Source: Chitinophagaceae bacterium | GTDB lineage: Bacteria > Bacteroidota > Bacteroidia > Chitinophagales > Chitinophagaceae | Assembly (NCBI GenBank): GCA_019454915.1 | Contig: JACFNM010000043.1 | Coordinates: 1 to 17,577 of the forward strand | Direction of reading: 5' to 3' | DNA: 17,577 bases | In this document: positions 7,445 to 14,645 of the stretch, piece after piece | Position numbering within the stretch: the first letter of the stretch is position 1 | Layout: each line of letters opens with the position of its first letter | Translations under genes and position numbers: made by a program | Notes under the pieces: model-generated | Seen by the model: the letters and a program-made list of their open reading frames with translations, nothing else | What the model was told of the DNA's origin: nothing | Databases searched by the model: none

Positions 7445-8821
7445 TCAATCCTTCAATATACGCAGAGACAACGGATAATAGTTATTTATCCTGTTCTGTA
7501 ACACCTTTATCCAGCCGAGATTGTATCCCTTAAACCTAACGACGTTCCAGCCTTTGGCAGCGTTCTCAGTGAAAAAATCTTTTTTACGCAAATACTGTAA
7601 AGCAGCGTCATAATCCAGCTCCAGCGCCGGCAGGAAACGATTAACCGCAGTATTTACCGCCAGTTCATGGGCGGGGATGAGTTCATCCTTTATCACTTTA
7701 CCCAACTTTATACCCGCCTTTTTGACATAAAGCACCGACATCAGCCTGCTCAATTCCTCAAAATAATCTTTCCTGATAGCTGCAATCTCTTCCCTGATGC
7801 GCACTCCGCTATATTCTTCAGGATTTGTTAAGAATGGAGCTATCGCTTCTTCCTCGCGCCTGCTTGTTCGTTCCAGCCGTAGACCTGCCGGTATGTTTTC
7901 TTCAGAATTGGTCTTTTTTCGCATACCGGTCATAAAGAAGCCCTCTCCTTTAAGACGGTCGGGATAGAAGCGGTAACCGGTCATTTTATGTTTTGAGGAT
8001 ACGGTTTCCACGATTCCCCAATCCGCAACTCCCGGAACCTCTATTGTTTCTACTCCAAAGTTGTCTGCGATCCAGTCGAGAATATTTTCATTTTCCTCCA
8101 CAGCGTAAGAGCAGGTGGAATATAGTAAGACCCCGTCTTCTTTCAGGGCTGACCAACTGTCGCGGATTATCCGTTGCTGCCTTTTACTGCAAAGCATCAC
8201 ATGCTCGGGTGACCACTCTTTAACAGATTCAGGATCCCGGCGAAATAAACCGCTTCCGCTGCAGGGAGCGTCTATGACCATCAAATCAAAATATCCCTGA
8301 AACCGGTGAAAGTCCGCGGCATCATTATTGGTAACTACTATATTATCCTTTCCCCACCTGGTTACATTATCCGCAACAATGCCCACCCGCGTTTTTATTA
8401 CTTCATTCGCCACAATCAGGCTTTCCGGCAACAAAGAGGAAAGATGCGTGGTCTTTCCGCCGGGTGCGGCACATAAATCAAGTACCCTGTACCCGCCCTG
8501 ATCATGATCGGGAAAGGCGCGCTTAACAACCTGCTCCAGGAACATAGACGATGCTTCCTGCACATAATAACAACCTGCATGAAACAACGGATCGAGGGTG
8601 AAGGAAGGACGAGATGAAAGATAAAACCCGGTGCTGCACCAGGGTACTGCCGATTTCTCTATACCGGGAAAAATCAACGACAAAAATTCGCTATTACTCT
8701 TATACGGATTGCTCCTTACGGAGGTGACTGATCCCGGATTCAAATGCTCCCGGATAAATGCCTCACCCGAAAATCCCTTAACGTCTCGTAAACTGCTTAA
8801 AAATTCTGCCGGAAGTTCCAA
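7445..8821 (-). CDS. RsmF/YebU-like rRNA (cytosine-C5)-methyltransferase
   Basis: This NOL1/NOP2/Sun-family SAM-dependent RNA m5C methyltransferase has 458 residues. The N-terminal RNA-binding part (LPAEFLSSLRDVKGFSGEAF) is followed by the catalytic Rossmann domain: SAM motif I LDLCAAPGGKT (114-124), motif IV DAPCSGSG (184-191) with the release cysteine Cys187, and motif VI YSTCS (234-238) with the nucleophile Cys237. After about residue 300 a C-terminal RsmF-type/PUA-like RNA-binding region follows (LPALELDYDAALQYLRKKDF, GWNVVRFKGYNLGWIKVL). This layout fits RsmF rather than RsmB, because no NusB-like N-terminus is present. The likely substrate is 16S rRNA cytosine, but the exact position is not provable here. 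The start is TTG at 8821: a TAG codon lies immediately upstream in frame, and the conserved LPAEF block begins two residues later, so no longer version is possible. Confidence 0.92.
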   Translation of the reverse strand: MELPAEFLSSLRDVKGFSGEAFIREHLNPGSVTSVRSNPYKSNSEFLSLIFPGIEKSAVPWCSTGFYLSSRPSFTLDPLFHAGCYYVQEASSMFLEQVVKRAFPDHDQGGYRVLDLCAAPGGKTTHLSSLLPESLIVANEVIKTRVGIVADNVTRWGKDNIVVTNNDAADFHRFQGYFDLMVIDAPCSGSGLFRRDPESVKEWSPEHVMLCSKRQQRIIRDSWSALKEDGVLLYSTCSYAVEENENILDWIADNFGVETIEVPGVADWGIVETVSSKHKMTGYRFYPDRLKGEGFFMTGMRKKTNSEENIPAGLRLERTSRREEEAIAPFLTNPEEYSGVRIREEIAAIRKDYFEELSRLMSVLYVKKAGIKLGKVIKDELIPAHELAVNTAVNRFLPALELDYDAALQYLRKKDFFTENAAKGWNVVRFKGYNLGWIKVLQNRINNYYPLSLRILKD

Positions 8822-8874
8822 CTACACATCTGATTTAAAACCATAAAATTAAGGTTAAGAGGAAAACCGCCAAC

Positions 8875-9672
8875 TCAAAATCTTATTTTGAAATGCTGTT
8901 TCTCCTTAAAATCCGGATTAAAAAGAATAATTCCCATAAAAAAAAGCTCTATACTGCAGGTAACGCGCCGGTGATTTTTAATTTCCTCCCAGGCTTCCTC
9001 CATCTCCCGGCTCCAGTGAATATCATCCAATATTAATATGGAAGCGTTATGCAGATACGGCAGTAATTTATTAAAATACCGCAGCGTCGGCTCCTTTCTG
9101 TGATTGCCATCCACGAAGCCTAAATCCACCGTTGTTGCCTTTTCCAAGACGCCGGGCAGGGTTTCATCAAAACTCCCCTCAACCAACTCAATGTTCGCCA
9201 GCCCGAGTTGATCGAATTGCCATCTTGCTATGGAAGCAATGGCAGGAGCGCCCTCCAGGGTGATGACCTTTGCCCCTGAACCGGCAGCCGCCATATATGC
9301 GCTGGTGATACCCAATGACGTACCCAATTCAATTATCGTCCGGGGTTGATAATGATGGACTATCCTAAACAGTAATTGTCCAAATTTGGGTGATTTCAGC
9401 GACCACCCGGCGATATCTTTTACCCTGCGGATATTGGATTTCAGGACAGAAGAACCCGCGCCGTAATCCAGCACTTCAATCTTGTCAGAACGCTGGAGCA
9501 GGCGTGATCTCAGCGCCTCAATACGTTCATAAGCATAAAAATATCGCCTGTCATTTAATACTTCGGTAATGAAGGTAAAAACAAATGGAGAGTGAACACC
9601 ATGCCCGCGCCGGTCTGAAGCGGTGACAAAAAAATGAATATATTTTAACGCAAGTTGAAGTTTATTATACAT
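8875..9672 (-). CDS. Class I SAM-dependent methyltransferase (O-methyltransferase-like)
   Basis: This is a 265-residue Rossmann-fold methyltransferase of unknown substrate. The N-terminal helical part carries HGVHSPFVFTFI (24-35), a block I associate with Bacteroidota members of this family. SAM-binding motif I is IIELGTSLG (113-121), the acidic residue ending the second strand is in ITLEGAP (137-143), and FVDGNHRKEP (186-195) and LILDDIHWSREM (213-224) follow. These match catechol-O-methyltransferase/Methyltransf_24-type proteins, in which the DG and DD residues bind metal or ribose. It starts with ATG at 9672, 46 bp after the folA stop, and ends 53 bp before the rRNA methyltransferase, so co-transcription is likely. 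No signal peptide is seen, so it should be cytoplasmic. A role in modifying a small molecule, lipid or protein cannot be told apart from sequence alone. Confidence 0.85.
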   Translation of the reverse strand: MYNKLQLALKYIHFFVTASDRRGHGVHSPFVFTFITEVLNDRRYFYAYERIEALRSRLLQRSDKIEVLDYGAGSSVLKSNIRRVKDIAGWSLKSPKFGQLLFRIVHHYQPRTIIELGTSLGITSAYMAAAGSGAKVITLEGAPAIASIARWQFDQLGLANIELVEGSFDETLPGVLEKATTVDLGFVDGNHRKEPTLRYFNKLLPYLHNASILILDDIHWSREMEEAWEEIKNHRRVTCSIELFFMGIILFNPDFKEKQHFKIRF

Positions 9673-9718
9673 CCTTCATAAAACTAAAGACGCCCGGCAA
9701 CACAGACAAACGGTTTTT

Positions 9719-10222
9719 TCAATTCTTCTTCTCCCAGGTTTGAAAAGAATAAGCAAAAGCATGCCGTTCATCCGACGGGAAATCCAGGTTATAGGTTCGC
9801 TGCCAAACGGACTCATCTATATCCGGAAAATAAACATCTCCGTTTATGACCGTATGAACGCGGGTCATAAAGATTTTATCCGCCAGGGGTAAGAAAACAT
9901 CAAACACCTGCCCGCCCCCAATCACAAATACCTCTTTACAATCCGTTTCTCCGGCTTTTGTCAATGCCTCCTCAATGGTCTTCGCAATGATTACCTCCTG
10001 CAGATCAATTCCATGATTTCCCTGTTGGGTGAGGATAATATTATACCGCCCCGGAAGAGGCTTCCCGGACATGGACTGGAAGGTCTTTCTACCCATGATA
10101 ACCGGCATACCCCAGGTAGTATTTTTAAAGAACTTCATGTCATTGGGTAAATGCCAGGGTAACTGATTGCCGGCGCCTATGGCGTTATTTTCCGAAGCAG
10201 CCACGATGAGTGATATAACCAT
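9719..10222 (-). CDS. folA: Dihydrofolate reductase
   Basis: This cytoplasmic enzyme reduces dihydrofolate to tetrahydrofolate with NADPH. Its 167 residues are the usual length for bacterial DHFR. Visible motifs are the N-terminal strand ISLIVAASENNAIG (3-16), the substrate loop LPWHLPNDMKFFK (21-33) with the catalytic acid Asp28, the NADPH-binding MGRKTFQSM (43-51) and PLPGR (55-59), and the glycine stretch IGGGQVF (101-107). The C-terminal strand pair (HAFAYSFQTWEKK) is typical. The start ATG lies 56 bp after the thyA stop; thyA-folA pairing is common because ThyA consumes methylene-tetrahydrofolate and releases dihydrofolate for FolA to recycle. The sequence looks like a chromosomal FolA with no resistance-type insertion, although trimethoprim sensitivity cannot be judged. 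Confidence 0.97.
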   Translation of the reverse strand: MVISLIVAASENNAIGAGNQLPWHLPNDMKFFKNTTWGMPVIMGRKTFQSMSGKPLPGRYNIILTQQGNHGIDLQEVIIAKTIEEALTKAGETDCKEVFVIGGGQVFDVFLPLADKIFMTRVHTVINGDVYFPDIDESVWQRTYNLDFPSDERHAFAYSFQTWEKKN

Positions 10223-10278
10223 AAATGTAAATTCAAGATACTAAGACTCAAGTCTGTCGGGAACAAAAAACTATATCC

Positions 10279-11091
10279 CTACACCGCCACCGGAGCTTTT
10301 ATAGCCGGATGACATTGATAATTCTCCAGGCTAAAATCTTCATAGGTAAAATCAAAAATATTCTCCACATCCGGGTTTAGCTTCATTTGCGGTAAAGGGT
10401 AAGGTGTACGCGACAACTGAAGCGTTGCCTGTTCGATATGGTTGTTATATAAATGTACATCGCCAAAAGTATGAACGAACTCACCGGGTTCCAGGTCACA
10501 CACTTGCGCCATCATCATCGTCAACAGCGCATAAGATGCTATATTGAAAGGAACGCCCAAAAACACGTCTGCCGACCGCTGATACAATTGACAGGAAAGC
10601 GCCGGTTTGCGTCCCTGCTTCGGTGTAGCCACATAAAACTGAAACATGTTATGGCAGGGCATCAGGGCCATCTTCGGCAAATCAGCCACATTCCAGGCGC
10701 TCACAATAAGCCTCCTGCTGTCCGGATTTTTCTTTATCTGCTCCACCAGTTCGGATATCTGATCAATCGTGCGTCCGTCCGCTCCTTCCCAACTGCGCCA
10801 TTGCTTGCCGTACACCGGCCCCAAATCTCCGTTTGCATCCGCCCATTCATCCCAAATCGTCACTTTATGATCATGCAGATATTGAATATTGGTATCTCCC
10901 TTCAAAAACCACAACAATTCATAGATAATACTCTTCAGATGCAATTTCTTGGTGGTCACCAGGGGAAATCCTTTACTCAAATCAAACCTCATTTGATAGC
11001 CGAAACAACTAACGGTACCCGTTCCCGTACGATCGTGTTTTTGTACGCCCGTATCCATGATATGCCTGAGCAATTGGAGATATTGTTGCAT
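10279..11091 (-). CDS. thyA: Thymidylate synthase
   Basis: This enzyme converts dUMP to dTMP using 5,10-methylene-tetrahydrofolate, the de novo source of dTTP. It has 270 residues, close to the 264 of the E. coli enzyme, and the numbering is nearly the same. Motifs seen: phosphate-binding RTGTGT (21-26); [15 protein letters not shown] (55-69); WDEWAD (80-85); [11 protein letters not shown] (91-101); the double Arg of [12 protein letters not shown] (123-134); the catalytic Cys146 in [33 protein letters not shown]; and [12 protein letters not shown] near residue 210-220. It starts with ATG at 11091 and heads the minus-strand run thyA-folA-methyltransferase-rRNA methyltransferase. Its upstream region is shared with the divergent phosphodiesterase gene. 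Confidence 0.98.
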   Translation of the reverse strand: MQQYLQLLRHIMDTGVQKHDRTGTGTVSCFGYQMRFDLSKGFPLVTTKKLHLKSIIYELLWFLKGDTNIQYLHDHKVTIWDEWADANGDLGPVYGKQWRSWEGADGRTIDQISELVEQIKKNPDSRRLIVSAWNVADLPKMALMPCHNMFQFYVATPKQGRKPALSCQLYQRSADVFLGVPFNIASYALLTMMMAQVCDLEPGEFVHTFGDVHLYNNHIEQATLQLSRTPYPLPQMKLNPDVENIFDFTYEDFSLENYQCHPAIKAPVAV

Positions 11092-11373
11092 AGCCGCAAG
11101 TTACATTAAAAGCACATAGCCGATAAAAATTATAGCATCCCGCTGCCGGAAAACCGGGTATTGTGAATTGATAGTGGATATTTCATGAGCGCTTTCATGC
11201 ACCCGTCGACTTGAGAAACCCACTATTCTTTATACCGCAACTTTCTTAATCAGTAAAATCTAACGAAAAACCCGGGAGCCATTTAATTTAATTTCCTTTT
11301 TAAAGATTAATCCCTGAACTTTATTGATTTATAACAACATATTTATTAAACCTGAACGCAGCATCAATTGAAA
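11092..11373. promoter_or_regulatory. Divergent intergenic region between thyA and the phosphodiesterase gene
   Basis: This 282-bp A/T-rich gap separates two genes transcribed away from each other, so it should hold both promoters. A TATAATTTTT stretch on the minus strand, about 45 nt ahead of thyA, resembles a -7 element (one mismatch to TAnnTTTG) but has no good -33 partner at the expected spacing. A short CCGG-AAAA-CCGG hairpin lies near 11146-11157. I see no coding potential and no convincing element on the plus strand. Confidence 0.4.
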
Positions 11374-12183
11374 ATGAAAAGAATTCTCTCTCTGACCTTT
11401 GTCGTCTTTACTTTTTATCTGAGCGGATGTATGGAATCTAAAAAAGCAACTTCATCGGCTATATCCTTTGCTGACAATATTGTGGTAGCGCACCGAGGAG
11501 CGTGGAAGAAGAATCATCTGCCGGAAAATTCAATCGCTTCTTTGAGGGAAGCAGTAAGAATTGGCTGCAGCGGAACCGAATTTGACGTTCATCTTACAGC
11601 TGACGATACGCTGATAGTAAACCATAACCGGGATTACGCCGGCCTTATGATTGAGAAGAGTACCTATGCTCAATTAGCGGCCACGAAGCTCTCCAACGGA
11701 GAAACGATACCCACAGTATACGAATATCTGACAGAAGGAATAAAACAAAAAACCACCATGCTGGTACTGGAGCTCAAGCCTTCCATTATCGGCAAAGAAA
11801 GGGGCAGGCAACTGGCGGAAAAAGTTATTGCCCAGGTCAGGCAGTTAAAAGCTGACCGCTGGATGATGTATATCAGCTTCGATTTGGATATACTCAAGCG
11901 CATATTAGAATTAGAACCAAATGCTAAAGTCGCTTATCTCAACGGAGAGCTATCTCCCGCACAGCTGGCGCCCGACAAAATCTGGGGCATAGACTATCAT
12001 TACAATGTCTTCAGGAAAAACACAGGCTGGATTGCCGAGGCAAAAAAGCTGGGCATCAACCTGAACGTGTGGACCGTAAACGACGCGGCAGACATGCAAT
12101 GGTTCATTGACCAAAAATTTGATTATGTCACCACCGATGAGCCGGAATTGCTTTTTGAATTGATTGATAAGAAGGGGAAATAG
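11374..12183 (+). CDS. Glycerophosphodiester phosphodiesterase family lipoprotein
   Basis: This TIM-barrel phosphodiesterase hydrolyses glycerophosphodiesters to glycerol-3-phosphate and an alcohol; here it is probably anchored in an envelope membrane. It has 269 residues. The N-terminus MKRILSLTFVVFTFYLSGC has a lipobox, so Cys19 should be lipidated. Active-site residues of the GDPD family are in place: HRG (40-42), PENS (50-53), EFDVH (69-73), NH (83-84, general acid/base His84), LELK (132-135), and the late barrel motif NVWTVND (231-237) with YVTTDEP (251-257). The frame also has a TTG six bases upstream; the ATG at 11374 is preferred because it directly gives the basic lipoprotein signal. 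It is a single-gene unit facing away from thyA and toward the oxidoreductase. Phospholipid turnover or phosphate scavenging is likely. Confidence 0.93.
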   Translation: MKRILSLTFVVFTFYLSGCMESKKATSSAISFADNIVVAHRGAWKKNHLPENSIASLREAVRIGCSGTEFDVHLTADDTLIVNHNRDYAGLMIEKSTYAQLAATKLSNGETIPTVYEYLTEGIKQKTTMLVLELKPSIIGKERGRQLAEKVIAQVRQLKADRWMMYISFDLDILKRILELEPNAKVAYLNGELSPAQLAPDKIWGIDYHYNVFRKNTGWIAEAKKLGINLNVWTVNDAADMQWFIDQKFDYVTTDEPELLFELIDKKGK

Positions 12184-12214
12184 CTGCGTACTTTGAACAG
12201 AGATAACAGAAAAT

Positions 12215-12234
12215 TGCACTATTAACATAGTGTA
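12215..12234. terminator. Inverted repeat between convergent genes, possible terminator
   Basis: CACTAT (12217-12222) pairs with ATAGTG (12227-12232) around TAAC, extendable by a G-T and a T-A pair to eight positions. It lies in the 76-bp gap between the ends of two convergent genes, where a shared terminator is expected. On the minus strand a short ATTTTC follows; on the plus strand no T run follows closely. The stem is weak in G/C. Confidence 0.3.
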
Positions 12235-12259
12235 CCTCTCCTTGTTTAGTATCTGAGAT

Positions 12260-13930
12260 TCAACCCAATTGTTGTCCCTGTTCTTCCAATAATTTTCTCA
12301 ACTCGTGATAATTCACCTTCTGCACACCGGACTTATGCTCGATAGCCATCGCCGCCGCCGTTGCAGCAGACTCGCCCAATATCATAAACACCGGCTCCAT
12401 TCGAATGGATCCATAAGCCACATGTGAGCTGGATAGGCAAACCGGAACCAATAAATTCGTACATTCTTTCTCCTTCGGCACAAGAGACCGGTAGGAAATG
12501 CGGTAAGGCTCAGATACGTGAACGCCAAAATCTCCCTCATTCTGCACAAACCCATCATTATCTACATAGCGTTGTACATTATGCGAATCCAGCGTATATG
12601 AACCCATTCCTACCGAATCAACCACAGGCTTCATTCCCAGTATCTCATGCTCCGTCATTATCATTTCCCCTGTCATTCTCCTGGCCTCACGGACATAAAG
12701 TTGATGAGGCCAGTGATGGTTGTCGGTGAATTCATCCTTAGCTAATCCCCAGGTATTGAATTCGTCCTGAACATCGCGCGGAATACGCGAATCCGTGGCT
12801 AAAAAATACATTAATCCTTGCTGGTAATTTTTATGTTCTTCGGCAATCTGCCGTCTAACCAGGTAGGAGCCTTCCGGATAAGCATAATTCATTCCTATAT
12901 TATCTGTACTGAAAGGCCCGTGGTTGTTGGTATCCGTCTTTCGATTAGGAATAGGGTCAAACTTATCAAAAAGTTCGCGCCACCCCGACTTGAAAACCCT
13001 CACCAATAACTCATACTGGTGAGGATCATATCCATCCGGCTTCGGAAAAGGAATACGATTGTCCGGATGATTAGACAAGCACATCCGATAGCAGTAAGCC
13101 TGGATTCTCCGATCCGCTTCGCCATTTACTCCGGGATTCATTGCCGAGATACGTGGAAGGAGTCCACTGGAAGGGTCACCCTGAATCCGATAGGGATCGA
13201 TTTTCGATTTAAAATAATGCCCATGATGAAAAACATTTTTTACGACACCGGCCCATTTCTCCTGATACATGAATGAGGCTTCTCTTCCTACGGCGTAGCC
13301 CACTCCGGATGCAGCCATCAAATCGCCTTCATAAGTAGCATCAATAAAAATTTTTCCTCTGAATTGATTTCCGTTTAACGTGGTGAAAGACAATATCTTA
13401 CCGCCCTTCATTTTCAGACCCTGAATCCTCTCCAACCATTCATTTCGGAAAACGTCTATTTTATTTTCCGCAACAAAATCCTCAAACACGCGCTCTGCTG
13501 CATGCGGTTCAAAAATCCACATGGTTCTGTTTTCTCCGTCAACAGCAGGAGTCCCCTGTCCTTTATTACCATATTCTTCTTTCTTTTGCCAGGTCCATGC
13601 CTCAGGCTGTGCATAATACAAATACAAGCGGTGATAAAATTCCCTCGACAATCCACCTATAACCGTTTTATTACCCGTATCGGTATATCCCAAACCTCCG
13701 GAAGTCATACCGCCAAGGTGCTGGCCCGGCGACACGATAATCACCGATTTACCCATCTTCTTTGCCTGAACGGCGGCTGTAATCGCTGCCGACGTTCCAC
13801 CGTAGATGATAATATCAGCCTCAAACACTCTATGAAACCGCTCGGCCGGATAGGCGAAGTATGGCACAGTTGATGACGTAATCAGGCTACTGCCGGCCGT
13901 CAAAAATTTAATAAATTGTCTTCTCCGCAT
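12260..13930 (-). CDS. Tat-exported FAD-dependent oxidoreductase (FAD_oxidored family)
   Basis: This 556-residue flavoprotein probably acts in the periplasm. The N-terminus MRRRQFIKFLTAGSSLITSS carries a twin-arginine RRxFxK pattern followed by a moderately hydrophobic stretch, so folded, FAD-loaded export by Tat is expected. The FAD-binding Rossmann start is ADIIIYGGTSAAITAAVQAKKMG (38-60), with YGGTSA in place of the classic GxGxxG, as usual in this family. SPGQHLGGMTSGGLGYTD (67-84) and the second FAD contact FIDATYEGDLMAASG follow. The C-terminal FAD motif (GSIRMEPVFMILGESAATAAA) completes the fold. Related proteins are annotated in Bacteroidota as FAD-dependent oxidoreductases, sometimes as xanthan-lyase-associated or putative secreted enzymes, with no known substrate. 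It is a single minus-strand gene starting with ATG at 13930; no recognisable Bacteroidota -7 box is seen upstream. Confidence 0.88.
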   Translation of the reverse strand: MRRRQFIKFLTAGSSLITSSTVPYFAYPAERFHRVFEADIIIYGGTSAAITAAVQAKKMGKSVIIVSPGQHLGGMTSGGLGYTDTGNKTVIGGLSREFYHRLYLYYAQPEAWTWQKKEEYGNKGQGTPAVDGENRTMWIFEPHAAERVFEDFVAENKIDVFRNEWLERIQGLKMKGGKILSFTTLNGNQFRGKIFIDATYEGDLMAASGVGYAVGREASFMYQEKWAGVVKNVFHHGHYFKSKIDPYRIQGDPSSGLLPRISAMNPGVNGEADRRIQAYCYRMCLSNHPDNRIPFPKPDGYDPHQYELLVRVFKSGWRELFDKFDPIPNRKTDTNNHGPFSTDNIGMNYAYPEGSYLVRRQIAEEHKNYQQGLMYFLATDSRIPRDVQDEFNTWGLAKDEFTDNHHWPHQLYVREARRMTGEMIMTEHEILGMKPVVDSVGMGSYTLDSHNVQRYVDNDGFVQNEGDFGVHVSEPYRISYRSLVPKEKECTNLLVPVCLSSSHVAYGSIRMEPVFMILGESAATAAAMAIEHKSGVQKVNYHELRKLLEEQGQQLG

Positions 13931-14111
13931 AGTATTTAGCTGTGTTTGCGTAACAAATACGAATATAAAATATTATTCCGATGATACTTCGTCGCCACCA
14001 GCGGTATCCGTTTAGTAGTCTTATCACACAATCTACTTCTAATATAAATCTTCTTCAGCGACTTCCGGTCCCTAACCATTACAATTGATCTGATATGCAA
14101 CAAAAGATCGG

Positions 14112-14636
14112 AAATTATTGCCGGTATGTATTGCTGTTGGCGGCACTCCCGCTTCTGTTCATCGGTCCGCCCAATACGGGCTGCCCATTATTTTTGCCAT
14201 CATTGGAGGCATGCCTCGGCAGTTTATGCCCCTCGTAGAATATTACAAAGAGCAATATCGCGCTTATGGACACGATCCGAAAAAAATACAGACAGGCGTT
14301 TACTCCAATACTTTTATCACTGATTCAAAAGATGAAATCCTGGAGTACTTTTATCCCGAATATGCTGCGCGGATGGATAAGATAGGCACGGAAAAGGGCT
14401 GACGGCGTTCATTTACCAAGGGCCGGTTCTTAGCAGCAACCCGACCCGAAGGCGTCCTGTTCATGGGCAACTGAGAGGAAGTAGCGGAAAAATCATTCAA
14501 CTGATTGACATGTTTAAGCGTACCCGGTTTATTGCTCATTTGGTTAAAAGGGCACTCTCACAAGGAATTGATGAAGGCGATTGAATTGTATGGAACAAAA
14601 GTAATTCCTGTCGTGAAAAAGCATTTCAGACAATAA
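14112..14636 (+). pseudogene. Decayed remnant of an LLM-class (luciferase-like) flavin-dependent oxidoreductase
   Basis: This is the C-terminal half of a bacterial luciferase-like monooxygenase, no longer able to encode a full protein. The first readable block is LPVCIAVGGTPASVHRSA (from 14118), followed by IIGGMPRQFMPLVEYY and GHDPKKIQTGVYSNTF, recognisable as the F420/FMN LLM family. The usual N-terminal half, roughly 180 residues, is absent; upstream is the promoter side of the FAD oxidoreductase. The frame meets TGA at 14400-14402, where the family normally has Trp, and TGA again at 14472-14474. A one-base loss in an A run near 14488-14492 shifts the frame (IIQLIDMFKRTRFIAHL is then readable). 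A two-base loss between 14543 and 14555 restores the original frame for SHKELMKAIELYGTKVIPVV, ending at TAA 14634-14636. The 94-codon open stretch at 14118-14402 should not be called as an intact gene. Confidence 0.88.
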
Positions 14637-14645
14637 CCTGAGAGG

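Noticed and set aside
10238..10260. AGACT-CA-AGTCT inverted repeat between thyA and folA
   Set aside because: Arms of five bases with a two-base centre cannot form a stable hairpin and no partner site is seen elsewhere.
10453..11109. 218-codon plus-strand ORF opposite thyA
   Set aside because: Antisense shadow of a fully conserved thymidylate synthase; rich in His/Arg/Ile typical of reverse-frame translation and matching no family I know.
11146..11157. CCGG-AAAA-CCGG hairpin between thyA and the phosphodiesterase gene
   Set aside because: Only a four-base stem, no T run, and located upstream of both genes, so not a terminator; too short to call a regulatory structure.
14118..14402. Apparent intact 94-residue plus-strand protein
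   Set aside because: It is only the first open stretch of the LLM oxidoreductase pseudogene; family sequence continues past its TGA stop.
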